64,000 nt of DNA, taken from Persephonella sp. IF05-L8 (lineage in GTDB: Bacteria > Aquificota > Aquificia > Aquificales > Hydrogenothermaceae). Below are positions 34,640 to 44,005 of this stretch, piece by piece. Numbering within the stretch: position 1 is the first letter of the stretch; each line of letters begins with the position of its first letter. The position numbers and the translations under genes were made by a program. Below the pieces are notes generated by a model that saw only the letters and a program-made list of their open reading frames with translations, did not search any database and was not told where the DNA came from. The stretch lies in contig NZ_JNLJ01000005.1 of NCBI RefSeq assembly GCF_000703045.1, forward strand, positions 101,023-165,022, given 5' to 3'.

Positions 34640-36508
34640 CTAAAATATTTTTTTCTCTTCATTAAATAACTTTCCTGTTGCATAATCAAATCCCATTTCT
34701 TTTGCAAAATCCAGTAATTTTTCTGAAGATATTCCAGAGGCTATTGTTTTTATCCCAAATTCAGATGTAACAGCTATGACGCCTTTTAAAATTCTCTTTC
34801 TTTTTGCAGAAACTATTGAATTTTTTATAAAGTTTTCACTCATTTTTATATACTGGAACATATCGTGTTCAAACATTCTTATAAGATTTTTGATAGATGC
34901 ATTTCCAGTTCCAAAACTATCTAAACAAAATTGTAGATTATAAGAGTTTTTGAGTTCATGCAAAGTTCCTATATTCTTTACAAATGTGTCCTCTGTAATT
35001 TCAAAAACTGCTTTGTCTTTTATAAAGAGTACGTCTTTGGATAGGTTTGTATCAGGCATATTTAACATGACTTCTATAGACTGTTGCCTTAACTTGACAA
35101 AAATTTTTTCACCTTCCTTTAGTTTAGGATAAACTTTTCTTTTGATTAGTTGAATTATCTTCTCGTCTAATTGACCTAAAGGAGCTTCAATGTAAATGTT
35201 ATCTACAAAATAACATAATTCCTCATCTCTTATACTGCTAAGTCCACAGCTAACCTCGTAGGATACTTTCTTACCTGTACTGAGTTCAATTATAGGTCTC
35301 AGAGATGGAGAAAGTTTTCCGGTTTCTATTTCTTCTTTTAATTTTTTCTGGGCTTCTATAGCTTTTTCATAAACTGACATATTGTTCCTGAGGATAAGAT
35401 AATTTTTCCTTCTGTTTTCTCTTACTTTTATAAGTATATCTTCCATGTATACTATGAGTTTTCCAAAATCAGTTTTATCTTTTTTGGTTATATCTTTCAC
35501 AACAAAGCTGACTTTGGGAACAAAGTAATTATCATCTGGGGCTAAAATTCTTATGTTTTTCAGGAAATTAAGGAACTTTCTTAGTAGTCTTCTGTCGGAT
35601 ACATCACTTTTTACAAGAAGACCAAATTTATAACCACTTATCCTTCCTAATACAAATTCAAAGTTGTTTTCTTTAAGTGCTTTTTTCAGAGCTTCTGCAA
35701 ATTCTTTTAAAACCTTATTACCAAAATCATAGCCGTAAACTTCATTGGCATATATAAGGTTAGAAATTTCCATTAAGATAAATTCAAATTTATCTCTGTT
35801 GCTGGCTTTATCTAAGGTTTTATATACTTCCTCAATAAATTTCTCTTTGTTTAAAAGTCCTGTGACCACATCGTATTCATAAATATTTCTCAGTTGTTGA
35901 TAAGCTTCTTCCAGTTCTTTATTTTTTCTTTCCAGTTCCTTTTGGATATTTATTATTTCTGTTATATCTCTGGAAATTCCCAGAATTGCTATAAGTTTTC
36001 CTGTTCTGTCAAAGATAGGAGTTTTTATCACATCAAATACTATTTCTTTACCGTCATCTGTGGGAACCTTCTCTATTGAATGGGAAGATTCTTTTTTCTC
36101 AAGGGCTTTCATATCCGAATAAATACATTCTTTGGCAACTTCTGGAGGTAAAACTTCCACATCTCCTTTTCCAATGATATTTTCCCTTTTTACACCAAAG
36201 GTTTTCTCAAATGCCTGGTTTACATAGATAAATTTTAAGTTTAGGTCTTTAATCCAGATAGGGTCTGGAGTTGTATCCAGAACTTTGGTAAATAAAACCT
36301 GTAGCTTATCTCTCCACTCTTCGCTGAGCCAGTCTATATTCTGGTATATATCATCTTTAAAAACATTTTCTTCCAGATAAAGAGCTTCTTCTATTAAGTT
36401 ACTTATTAATTTTGAGACAGAAGATGATTTTTCCTCTGAAAGTTTTTTTATTTTAGAAAGTAATTCTTTGTCTATAGCTATGCTTAAAATCGTTTTCTTA
36501 CTCGCCAT
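34640..36508 (-). CDS. RHH-PAS protein with degenerate GGDEF and EAL domains
   Basis: A 622-residue protein. Residues 1-48 resemble a ribbon-helix-helix DNA-binding unit (TILSIAIDKELLSKIKKLSE and VSKLISNLIEEAL). A PAS domain spans about 70-190 (DTTPDPIWIKDLNLKFIYVN), followed by a coiled helix. A GGDEF-like domain (210-370) has SGYKF at 291-295 in place of GGDEF. An EAL-like domain (395-620) has EVS at 418-420 in place of EAL and DSFGTGNAS in place of DDFGSGYSS. Neither catalytic site is intact, so it is probably a sensor or effector that binds a ligand or c-di-GMP. The N-terminal fusion suggests a direct transcriptional role. Confidence 0.75.
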   Translation of the reverse strand: MASKKTILSIAIDKELLSKIKKLSEEKSSSVSKLISNLIEEALYLEENVFKDDIYQNIDWLSEEWRDKLQVLFTKVLDTTPDPIWIKDLNLKFIYVNQAFEKTFGVKRENIIGKGDVEVLPPEVAKECIYSDMKALEKKESSHSIEKVPTDDGKEIVFDVIKTPIFDRTGKLIAILGISRDITEIINIQKELERKNKELEEAYQQLRNIYEYDVVTGLLNKEKFIEEVYKTLDKASNRDKFEFILMEISNLIYANEVYGYDFGNKVLKEFAEALKKALKENNFEFVLGRISGYKFGLLVKSDVSDRRLLRKFLNFLKNIRILAPDDNYFVPKVSFVVKDITKKDKTDFGKLIVYMEDILIKVRENRRKNYLILRNNMSVYEKAIEAQKKLKEEIETGKLSPSLRPIIELSTGKKVSYEVSCGLSSIRDEELCYFVDNIYIEAPLGQLDEKIIQLIKRKVYPKLKEGEKIFVKLRQQSIEVMLNMPDTNLSKDVLFIKDKAVFEITEDTFVKNIGTLHELKNSYNLQFCLDSFGTGNASIKNLIRMFEHDMFQYIKMSENFIKNSIVSAKRKRILKGVIAVTSEFGIKTIASGISSEKLLDFAKEMGFDYATGKLFNEEKKIF

Positions 36509-36730
36509 TTTCTCCCCCTATTTTTTTAATTAAAATTAATAATAGATTAACAAATTTCAACCTCATAGTTAATTATAATTATATAACAATTATAGAATAA
36601 GTAAAGCAATCTAAAATATAACTCTTGTGTTTTATTATAAGTTATAATATGGTGAAGTTTAAACTTTTTTAACATATTTAACATATTAGAAAAAATAAAA
36701 AATAAATTAGGGTTGATAAAGTTATAGGAA

Positions 36731-39088
36731 ATGTTAAGGGTTATTTTATCATCCATTTTAGTTATATTGATAATAGTTTTTAACATATATCATTTCGGAT
36801 TAAGAGATAATATTGATTACTCTATATTGGTTCCTAATTCCATTATCATCCTGGCTATTATAACAGCCTACTACTTTATCCAGCGGCTTAAAGATATTCC
36901 AGAAGTCTATTATAAAGTCAATCTGGGGTTTATATTAATTATTGTAGGGCAGGCTAATTTTATCTCTTATTTCTTAACCTATGAAGATTTACACTACCTA
37001 TTTTTTTCTGAAATGGTAATTAAACTTCCAGGGGTAATTTTAACAATAATTGCTTTTTATCAATGGATAAGGAATAAGGAGAAAAAGGAAGAAATACTGA
37101 AGGAAAGCGAAGAAAAATGGCAATCTATTGTTGAAGGAGTTAATGAGATTATTTTAATTTTACAGGAAAATAAAATTAAATATGCTAATGCCAAAATTAA
37201 AGATATTTTAGGGTTTACCCCAGAGGAAATTAAAGATAAAAATCCCTATCAAATCATAGGATTGAATGTTGACCAGATTATTGAAAATGAAAAAGATTTT
37301 CAAATTAAACTTAAAACCAAAACTGGTCAGGAGAGAATTTTTGAGGTTAACCCCTCTGTTATTACCTACGAAGGTAAACCTGCAATTCTGGGAATATTTA
37401 GAGATATTACAAACAGATTATACAGGGAAAGGCAGCTTAGAGAGGCTATTGAAAAACTAAAGGAAACAAAGGAAAAACTTTATGAAGCTCAAAAATTAGC
37501 AAGATTAGGTTATTGGGAATATGAACCGCAAACTTTGAGCTTTTCTCTTTCTGACGAGGCTCAAAATATTTTCTGTGGTGAAAATAAAAGATGTACTTTT
37601 AATTTTAATGAGTTTCTTGAGCTTGTAAGTCAGGAGGATAGGAAAAAGGTTTTTGAGGTTAGATTAGAAGCCATAAAGTATAAAAAATCTTATGAGATAG
37701 AATATAGGATAAATTATGGTGGAGAGAAAATTATAAAAGAAAAGGCAAAAATTATTCATAAGAATACATCTAAAGAGAAGCTTATAGGGATAGTTTATGA
37801 TATTACTGAAATTCATAGAGCATATCAAAAAATTCTTGAGAGCGAAGAAAGATATAGAAATCTTTTTGAATACTCAAACGATATTATTATCATTACAGAT
37901 ATAAAAGGAAATATAATAGATACTAATCAAAGAGCAACCTATAAGCTTGGATACAGTAAATTTGATATAAAAATTTTAAATGTACAGGAGCTTTTTAGTG
38001 ATAGTTTTAAGAAACACTTTAAATATTTACTTATCAAGTTGCTGGATACAGGACATTCCCGATTTGAGGTGAATGTCAAGAAGTCTGATAATACTCTTTT
38101 TCCTGCTGAAATCTCAGCAAGTGTATTTACTATTAAAAATAATAAATATATACAGTTTTTGATAAGAGATATTACCGAAAGGAAAATAGCAGAGAAAGAA
38201 CTTAAATTAGCATCTATGGTTTTTGAAAATGCCCTGGAGGGTATTATTATTACGGATACTACAGGAAAGGTTCTTAGAATAAATAGAGAACTGGAAGAGC
38301 TTACAGGATTTAATAAAAAAGATTTAATTGGAACAGATATAACATTCCTACCTTTATTTAGAGCAAAACATAAAGAGTTTCAACGTATATGGGAACTGGT
38401 TAAAAGAAAAGGAAAATGGCAGGGTGAACTTATAGCATTAAAAAAGAACAGTGAAGTCTTCCCTGTCTGGCTTTCCTTAATTCAGGTTAAAACAGAGGGT
38501 AAACCTACCAACTATATAGCAATGATAACGGATATTACACTAAGAAAACATAAAGAGAAAACTCTGGAAAATCTGGCATACTATGATACCCTTACAGGTA
38601 TTCCTAACAGAACTTATTTCTTTATTAAGCTTAAATCTATGGTACAGGATGCTTTAAGAAAGGGTGAAAAAATAGCATTATTGTTTATTGACCTTGATGG
38701 ATTTAAGGAAGTAAACGATACCTATGGTCATGAGATAGGAGATAAACTCTTAATTGAAGTGGCTAAAAGACTTAAAAGGTCAGTAAGAAGAGATGATTTT
38801 GTAGCAAGGCTGGCTGGGGATGAATTTGTTGTTGTCCTTAAAGATGTATATTCAAAGGAAGATATAACAAATATAGCCCATAAATTGCTGAAAAATATTG
38901 ATGAACCATTTTTAATCAATGGATACCGTATACATGTAGGGGCAAGTATTGGTATTTCTATACTTCCAGATGATGCTTTTGAATTGGAAACTCTCATTAA
39001 GCATGCAGACCGTGCTATGTATCATTCTAAGTTTACAGGAAAAAATAAATATACATTTTATTCAGATATTACGAACAATATTTTTTAA
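36731..39088 (+). CDS. Membrane-bound multi-PAS diguanylate cyclase
   Basis: A 785-residue protein. Three to four membrane helices lie in residues 1-108. Then come four PAS-type units (about 125-230, 250-360, 365-490, 495-610) and a GGDEF domain (615-785). The active-site signature reads AGDEF at 695-699 (ARLAGDEFVVV), and LFIDLDGFKEVNDTYGH supplies the metal and substrate residues. An RxxD inhibitory site (RRDD) lies five residues before AGDEF. It is predicted to make c-di-GMP under feedback control. Start at ATG 36731 with ATAGGAA upstream. Input signal unknown. Confidence 0.87.
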   Translation: MLRVILSSILVILIIVFNIYHFGLRDNIDYSILVPNSIIILAIITAYYFIQRLKDIPEVYYKVNLGFILIIVGQANFISYFLTYEDLHYLFFSEMVIKLPGVILTIIAFYQWIRNKEKKEEILKESEEKWQSIVEGVNEIILILQENKIKYANAKIKDILGFTPEEIKDKNPYQIIGLNVDQIIENEKDFQIKLKTKTGQERIFEVNPSVITYEGKPAILGIFRDITNRLYRERQLREAIEKLKETKEKLYEAQKLARLGYWEYEPQTLSFSLSDEAQNIFCGENKRCTFNFNEFLELVSQEDRKKVFEVRLEAIKYKKSYEIEYRINYGGEKIIKEKAKIIHKNTSKEKLIGIVYDITEIHRAYQKILESEERYRNLFEYSNDIIIITDIKGNIIDTNQRATYKLGYSKFDIKILNVQELFSDSFKKHFKYLLIKLLDTGHSRFEVNVKKSDNTLFPAEISASVFTIKNNKYIQFLIRDITERKIAEKELKLASMVFENALEGIIITDTTGKVLRINRELEELTGFNKKDLIGTDITFLPLFRAKHKEFQRIWELVKRKGKWQGELIALKKNSEVFPVWLSLIQVKTEGKPTNYIAMITDITLRKHKEKTLENLAYYDTLTGIPNRTYFFIKLKSMVQDALRKGEKIALLFIDLDGFKEVNDTYGHEIGDKLLIEVAKRLKRSVRRDDFVARLAGDEFVVVLKDVYSKEDITNIAHKLLKNIDEPFLINGYRIHVGASIGISILPDDAFELETLIKHADRAMYHSKFTGKNKYTFYSDITNNIF

Positions 39089-40948
39089 GTATTTTATTTC
39101 TTCCGGTGTAAATTGCTTATCTCTGTAATATTTTTTCTGGAATAAGGATACAAACTCAAAGGCCTTTTGTTTTATATCGGGGTCATCTATTCTGTTTACA
39201 AACTCTTCAAGGCCTTCATTTATTTCTTTTTTATAGCCATGTTTTTCCATTTTTTTCAAAAATGTATTGAGTAATCTTTTTTCTGGTGGTAAAAATAAAA
39301 CAGGTTTGTGTCTGATTAAATAAAAGATTAGATAAATGCCTGCAGCAAAAATAAGAAGTTTTACAATGAAATATTTGTCTATAGATATGCTTTCCTTGAA
39401 ACCTTTTGCCACGGAGCTGGTTTTTCTCAATAACTGGATTTGCTTATTGAAATCAAAGTTTATAACCATGTTGATATATGCATACTCTACAGCCTCCCAG
39501 AATGCCTTAATTTTTGTCAGTATTACGGATTTTTCTTCCTTTTCAAGAATTTCTGCTGAATAAGAGGGGGTGGGGTCAAACCTATACCAATAGCCATCTA
39601 TATAGCTTTCTATCCATGTATGTGCAAAATTTTGGGGAACATAATAAAACTTTCCTAACTCGTTGTATTTAACTCCGCGATACCCTGCAATAAGCCGTGT
39701 TGGAATACCGTTAATCCTGAGAAGAATGGCAGCTGCCGAGGCAAAATACTCGCAATTTCCTGTTTTGGAAACAAATAAGAAATCATATAATGGGTCTTCT
39801 CCTTTTTTTAGATTTTTCAAGGAATATTTATATTTTTTTAGGTAATTGATTACATTTTTAATGGTTTCTGCATCTGTTTTGCCTTTTAATTGTTTTGCCA
39901 GTTTTATAATTTCAGGGTTAATCTTTCTGGGGTATTGAATATATTCTTTTATACTAATATTTTTAACTTTTATTCTATCTGTAATAACAGATAGAGCTGT
40001 ATACTTTATCCTACTAAAAATTCTTTTGTTAGTCTCAAATGTAAAATCATTGTATTCTCTGACAGGTCTGTTAAATTTAAGAGGAACATCAATAGCAAAA
40101 ATATATTTATTCCCATAAGGCTCAAGAATAATATCCTGTTTTATCACTTGTCCTGAAACTTTTTCAGTAGATTTTAGAAATCTTCTATACCACTGATGCC
40201 CATCAAAAAAGTTCAGGACAATTCCTCTAAAATATGTATTTTCTTTATCAAGGGGCTTGTCTGTTTTAAGCCTCATTATAATAGTGTCGTCTTCCTGTAT
40301 TTGAGAAACATCCCCCAGCTGAACGGAATCAGAAAATCCTGTTCTTCCTGTTGACTGGGAATTTAAGAAATTAAAAACAGGATACTGACTTCTTGGAAGG
40401 ATTATAAATAACAGGATTGTAAATGGTATTGCAACCACAGGAATTATGGTAAGTCTGATTAAAAGCTTTTTGAAAACATTCTTCTCAATAACAAGTTCCT
40501 TATCCTGTGTGTAATAGGTGAGCAGTATTGCCCCGATAACCACAAGGAAAAACAGCAGAATAAAAAATAGCATAAAGGATATATCTATCGTAAGAAGGGC
40601 AGAGCCAGCCAATAGGAATACAGAAATCATGTATATCTGCATAAAATCTCTGAACTCTTTGTTTTCCAGAAACTTAATACCAAGTAAAACAAGAAGCGTT
40701 TCTATAGAAGGTATAACAAGATTGTCCGCACTTAATCTGGTGGCCATAAAAATCACAACAATTAGAGAGATAATATTTAAAGCTATACGGGGGACAGGAT
40801 ATTTATTTTTGTAGTCTGAATAAGCTCCTATAATAAATAAAATTAAAAAAACAATGTCATACAGATAATCAACAAACCGTGCCACAGATAAAAAACCAAT
40901 AAACCCTATTACATAAGTTATAAGAAAAACTACTTGTTTAATTTTCAT
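39062..40948 (-). CDS. TgpA-like transglutaminase-domain membrane protein
   Basis: A 628-residue protein. N-terminal membrane helices (about 8-185) form the DUF3488 module. A periplasmic transglutaminase-like domain (about 340-465) has the triad Cys399 (TGNCEYFASAA), His443 (FAHTWIES) and Asp458 (YRFDPTPSY). A further helix at about 530-548 precedes a C-terminal DUF4129-like region. It forms the standard trio with the DUF58 protein (4-base overlap) and MoxR ATPase upstream. Substrates of these systems are unknown in most bacteria. The stop overlaps the diguanylate cyclase gene by 27 bases. Confidence 0.88.
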   Translation of the reverse strand: MKIKQVVFLITYVIGFIGFLSVARFVDYLYDIVFLILFIIGAYSDYKNKYPVPRIALNIISLIVVIFMATRLSADNLVIPSIETLLVLLGIKFLENKEFRDFMQIYMISVFLLAGSALLTIDISFMLFFILLFFLVVIGAILLTYYTQDKELVIEKNVFKKLLIRLTIIPVVAIPFTILLFIILPRSQYPVFNFLNSQSTGRTGFSDSVQLGDVSQIQEDDTIIMRLKTDKPLDKENTYFRGIVLNFFDGHQWYRRFLKSTEKVSGQVIKQDIILEPYGNKYIFAIDVPLKFNRPVREYNDFTFETNKRIFSRIKYTALSVITDRIKVKNISIKEYIQYPRKINPEIIKLAKQLKGKTDAETIKNVINYLKKYKYSLKNLKKGEDPLYDFLFVSKTGNCEYFASAAAILLRINGIPTRLIAGYRGVKYNELGKFYYVPQNFAHTWIESYIDGYWYRFDPTPSYSAEILEKEEKSVILTKIKAFWEAVEYAYINMVINFDFNKQIQLLRKTSSVAKGFKESISIDKYFIVKLLIFAAGIYLIFYLIRHKPVLFLPPEKRLLNTFLKKMEKHGYKKEINEGLEEFVNRIDDPDIKQKAFEFVSLFQKKYYRDKQFTPEEIKYLKNIVRNI

Positions 40949-41814
40949 TCTGTCCCATACTCTGCCAGTGCTGTTAATATTTTTACTTTGTTGGCTGTGG
41001 AAAATTCAGGAGGAAATAAAATACTCCCGATTTTCAGTCCAAAGGGAATACCTTCCTTATACATTTGTAATATGCTGTATGTTATACAGGAAATCCTTTT
41101 TTCTACATTGGGAATATTTACATTGTCAAAATCAATCAAAACAGGACGCACAGTTTCCTCTGTTAGCTCTTTAGTTTTTAGCTGCCCAGTTTTTGCTGTT
41201 GCTTTCCAGTGAACAAGCTTTAAAGGGTCTCCAGGGGAATAGTCTTTTATGGATAAAAGTTCTCCCTGGGTACCTATGATATCTGACGGGTAATCTCCTA
41301 CTGATTTTTTGCTGGTATAAAGCACTAATAGATTACATTTTTCAGGTTTTGGAAAAATTATGAACTTTTGATTAACAGGAGTTTCTTTGCATCTGGTAAA
41401 GAAATTAAATGGAAATACGGAACATACTTCTATAAATTCAAGGGTGTGCCATCCTCTCCGGTTATATTTTAAGGTCAGATGCAGGTCAAATTCTCCAGAA
41501 GGGTCTATATAGGGAACTACAGATTTCTGGTTATTTATACTAATCTTCAGAAGAAAAGAGGGTAGAAATCTTTTCTGATTTTTTATAACAATTTTCACAG
41601 GAGTTTCAACATCAGCATAAATCTCCTCAGGGAATTTCAGTTCAATCTGGAGCTTGTCAATATTTTTTCTCCCGAAAAATCCAGAAATTCCCATAAAACT
41701 TAGCATTGCAGAAACTATCAGATAAACAAGATTATTTCCTGTATTTACAGCTGCAACACCAAGAAATATGGTAAGTCCTATATAAATCCAGCCGGCTTTC
41801 GTTATTTTAATCAT
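40945..41814 (-). CDS. DUF58 family protein
   Basis: A 289-residue protein with two membrane helices near the N-terminus (about 8-45), a beta-rich middle, and the DUF58 block GDPLKLVHWKATAKTGQLKTKE near residues 194-212 (vWA-like fold). DUF58 proteins are partners of MoxR ATPases and TgpA-type transglutaminases, as here: overlaps of 4 bases on both sides tie the three genes together. Role in the envelope is inferred; in other bacteria the trio is linked to metal cofactor insertion or envelope stress. Confidence 0.87.
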   Translation of the reverse strand: MIKITKAGWIYIGLTIFLGVAAVNTGNNLVYLIVSAMLSFMGISGFFGRKNIDKLQIELKFPEEIYADVETPVKIVIKNQKRFLPSFLLKISINNQKSVVPYIDPSGEFDLHLTLKYNRRGWHTLEFIEVCSVFPFNFFTRCKETPVNQKFIIFPKPEKCNLLVLYTSKKSVGDYPSDIIGTQGELLSIKDYSPGDPLKLVHWKATAKTGQLKTKELTEETVRPVLIDFDNVNIPNVEKRISCITYSILQMYKEGIPFGLKIGSILFPPEFSTANKVKILTALAEYGTE

Positions 41815-42746
41815 GTTGGAACGGGAATTTTTTCTACTACCGATAGTATCAGTTCCTTGCTATCTGTATTTTGATAAATCTCGTGTAATATAACTCTGTG
41901 GGGTATTGTATAGGGTAAAAGTTCCTTTATATCTTCAGGGATTACATAGTCTCTACCTTTAAAATATGCATTTGCACGTGCTGTTTTTGCTAAAGTTAAT
42001 GTTCCTCTGATTGATAAACCTGTTGCAAAATATTTTGAGTTTCTGGTTGCCTCAACGATATCCAGTATATATTCAATGATTTTGTCAGAAAGATAGACCT
42101 GCTCAATATCTTCCTGAATTTTTAATACCTCATCCTTATCCAGTATAGGATTTATTCTATAAAGCTCTTCCCTTTTGCTACCACCTTTCAGGATTTCCCT
42201 TTCTGCTTCTCTGGAAGGGTATCCTATGCTTATTTTCATCATAAACCTGTCCATCTGGGATTCAGGGAGGGGAAATGTTCCAAACTGCTCAACAGGGTTC
42301 TGGGTAGCAATCACAAAAAATGGTTTTGGAAGTTTATATGTCTCACCTTCAACTGTTACCTGCTTTTCTCCCATAGCCTCAAGTAAGGCACTCTGGGTTT
42401 TAGGGGTAGCCCTGTTAATTTCATCAACCAAAACAATATTATTGAAAATAGGTCCCGGATGGAACTCAAATTTCTGGAGTTCTTTATTGTATATAGATAC
42501 ACCGGTTATATCTGTAGGAAGTAAATCACTGGTTGCCTGTATTCTTCCAAAGGAAAGCCCCATTATTCTGGCTATTCCTATGGCAAGGGTTGTTTTACCT
42601 AGACCGGGCATATCCTCTATAAGCAGGTGTCCATTTGAGAAAAATGTAATTAAAGATAGCCTTAGTGCCTGCTCTTTTCCGTGTAAAAACTGTGATAAGG
42701 TTTCTATAATTCCCTGAATTTTTTTATTTTTTATATGCATATTCAC
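41811..42746 (-). CDS. MoxR-family AAA+ ATPase
   Basis: A 311-residue chaperone-like ATPase. Walker A is DMPGLGKTT at 45-53, Walker B IVLVDEINRATP at 103-114, sensor 1 FFVIATQNPVEQFGTFPLPE (20) and the arginine finger in ESQMDRFMMK. Length is usual. It is first in the MoxR-DUF58-transglutaminase operon. The start could be M1 or M3 (MHIKNKK), which lies next to the end of panC with a 4-base overlap at 42743-42746. Confidence 0.93.
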   Translation of the reverse strand: MNMHIKNKKIQGIIETLSQFLHGKEQALRLSLITFFSNGHLLIEDMPGLGKTTLAIGIARIMGLSFGRIQATSDLLPTDITGVSIYNKELQKFEFHPGPIFNNIVLVDEINRATPKTQSALLEAMGEKQVTVEGETYKLPKPFFVIATQNPVEQFGTFPLPESQMDRFMMKISIGYPSREAEREILKGGSKREELYRINPILDKDEVLKIQEDIEQVYLSDKIIEYILDIVEATRNSKYFATGLSIRGTLTLAKTARANAYFKGRDYVIPEDIKELLPYTIPHRVILHEIYQNTDSKELILSVVEKIPVPT

Positions 42747-43582
42747 ACCTTTATGTTATCTATTAATCTTGTATTTCCAACAAATACTGCCAGTGCAATT
42801 ATACTACCTTTTTCAAGTCTTTCTTTTGGTTTTAGTGTTTCAGCATCAATAAACTCTATATATTGGATTTCTTTAACTTCAGGATGGGAGAGGATTATTT
42901 TTTCCATTTCTTTTCTTATCTTATTTATATCAGTTTCTCCAGATTTAAACATCTCCTTTGCTTTAAATAATGCTTTACTCAGAGATAAAGCTGCTTTTCT
43001 TTCTTCAGGAGATAGATATTTATTCCTGGAAGACATTGCAAGACCATCAGGCTCTCTCACAATAGGACAGCCTATAACCTGAACATTCATATTCAGGTCT
43101 TTTACCATTTTTTGAATTACCTTTAATTGCTGATAATCCTTTTCACCAAAATAAGCCCTATCTGGCTGAACAATATTGAATAGCTTATTTACAACAGTTG
43201 TAACGCCTTTAAAATGCCCTGGTCTGTATGCACCACACAACCCTTCTGTTAATCCCTCTACTATCACATATGTTGAAAAATCCTCAGGATACATCTCTTC
43301 AACTGAGGGATGGAAAACATAATCTACTCCCTCTTTTTTACATATCTCAAGGTCTCTTTCCAAATCCCTTGGATATCTATCAAGGTCTTCATTTACACCG
43401 AACTGTATAGGGTTTACAAAAATACTGACAACAGTTATATCATTATCTTTTTTACTACATCTCATAAGTGAGATATGCCCTTCATGGAGATAACCCATTG
43501 TTGGAACAAAGCCTATAGATTTGCCTTCTTTTTTCAGGTTTTTAACTATCTGTTTCATCTTTTCTATGGATTTTACAAGCAT
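42743..43582 (-). CDS. panC: Pantothenate synthetase PanC
   Basis: Joins pantoate and beta-alanine with ATP, 279 residues. The ATG at 43582 is chosen because AAGGAG lies 8 bases upstream; GTG codons at 43591 and 43588 are alternatives. Blocks are GFVPTMGYLHEGHISL (HIGH-like motif), FVNPIQFGVNEDLDRYPRD, AYFGEKDYQQL and MSSRNKYLSPEER. It is at the head of a unit with the MoxR trio, which is unrelated in function. It complements coaBC and coaD in the coenzyme A pathway. Confidence 0.96.
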   Translation of the reverse strand: MLVKSIEKMKQIVKNLKKEGKSIGFVPTMGYLHEGHISLMRCSKKDNDITVVSIFVNPIQFGVNEDLDRYPRDLERDLEICKKEGVDYVFHPSVEEMYPEDFSTYVIVEGLTEGLCGAYRPGHFKGVTTVVNKLFNIVQPDRAYFGEKDYQQLKVIQKMVKDLNMNVQVIGCPIVREPDGLAMSSRNKYLSPEERKAALSLSKALFKAKEMFKSGETDINKIRKEMEKIILSHPEVKEIQYIEFIDAETLKPKERLEKGSIIALAVFVGNTRLIDNIKV

Positions 43583-43640
43583 TCTCACCACTCCTTGCTA
43601 AAAAGTTATAATAATTATAAAAAATTAATGGAGTAAAAAT

Positions 43641-43880
43641 ATGAGTATACTTCCAAAAATATTATGGGAAGCATTTTCAGTGGCTCTGCTTCTGTATGGT
43701 TCATACTTAATATATGTCTTTTTGTGGTTTTCAGCAGTCCGTATATGGAATGTTGATGTTTTTACAGCCAAACTAATTTCAGGATTGATTATTGGTTTAA
43801 TTCTTATATACTCATCAGTAAGGTGGTTTAAAAAGAAAAAAGCACAGCTTGAGAACAAGGAAGAACCAGAAACAGCTTGA
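43641..43880 (+). CDS. Small two-helix membrane protein
   Basis: A 79-residue protein with two membrane segments (about 7-33 and 41-60) and a polar tail ending LENKEEPETA. A ribosome-binding site GGAG lies 7 bases before the ATG. No family recognised. Upstream, 43592-43640 is a divergent promoter region with panC. It may be a stand-alone gene; the c-di-GMP gene begins 125 bases later. Confidence 0.62.
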   Translation: MSILPKILWEAFSVALLLYGSYLIYVFLWFSAVRIWNVDVFTAKLISGLIIGLILIYSSVRWFKKKKAQLENKEEPETA

Positions 43881-44005
43881 GAAGAGGAAGGGAATAGTTA
43901 TAGGACTACCAAAGAACACCTATATTCAGTAAAAAATTTTCCGATAATAAGTGAAAAATTTATAACAGATTTTAACAGAGGGGATATATAATAGGTAAGA
44001 ATATT

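Noticed and set aside
36660-36700. Short TTTAACATAT repeats as a CRISPR or attachment site
   Set aside because: Only two 8-10-base copies without spacers or flanking integrase; simple AT-rich sequence upstream of the PAS-GGDEF gene.
36547-36786. Minus-strand 79-codon frame in the divergent intergenic region
   Set aside because: Low-complexity Ile/Asn/Tyr-rich translation of AT-rich DNA, overlaps the start of the PAS-GGDEF gene and has no ribosome-binding site.
42175-42717. Plus-strand 180-codon open frame
   Set aside because: Antisense to the well-supported MoxR gene; composition (Ser, Pro, Ile-rich) and lack of a start site show a shadow frame.
43625-43858. Minus-strand 77-codon frame
   Set aside because: Antisense to the small membrane protein at 43641, which has a proper ribosome-binding site and membrane topology.
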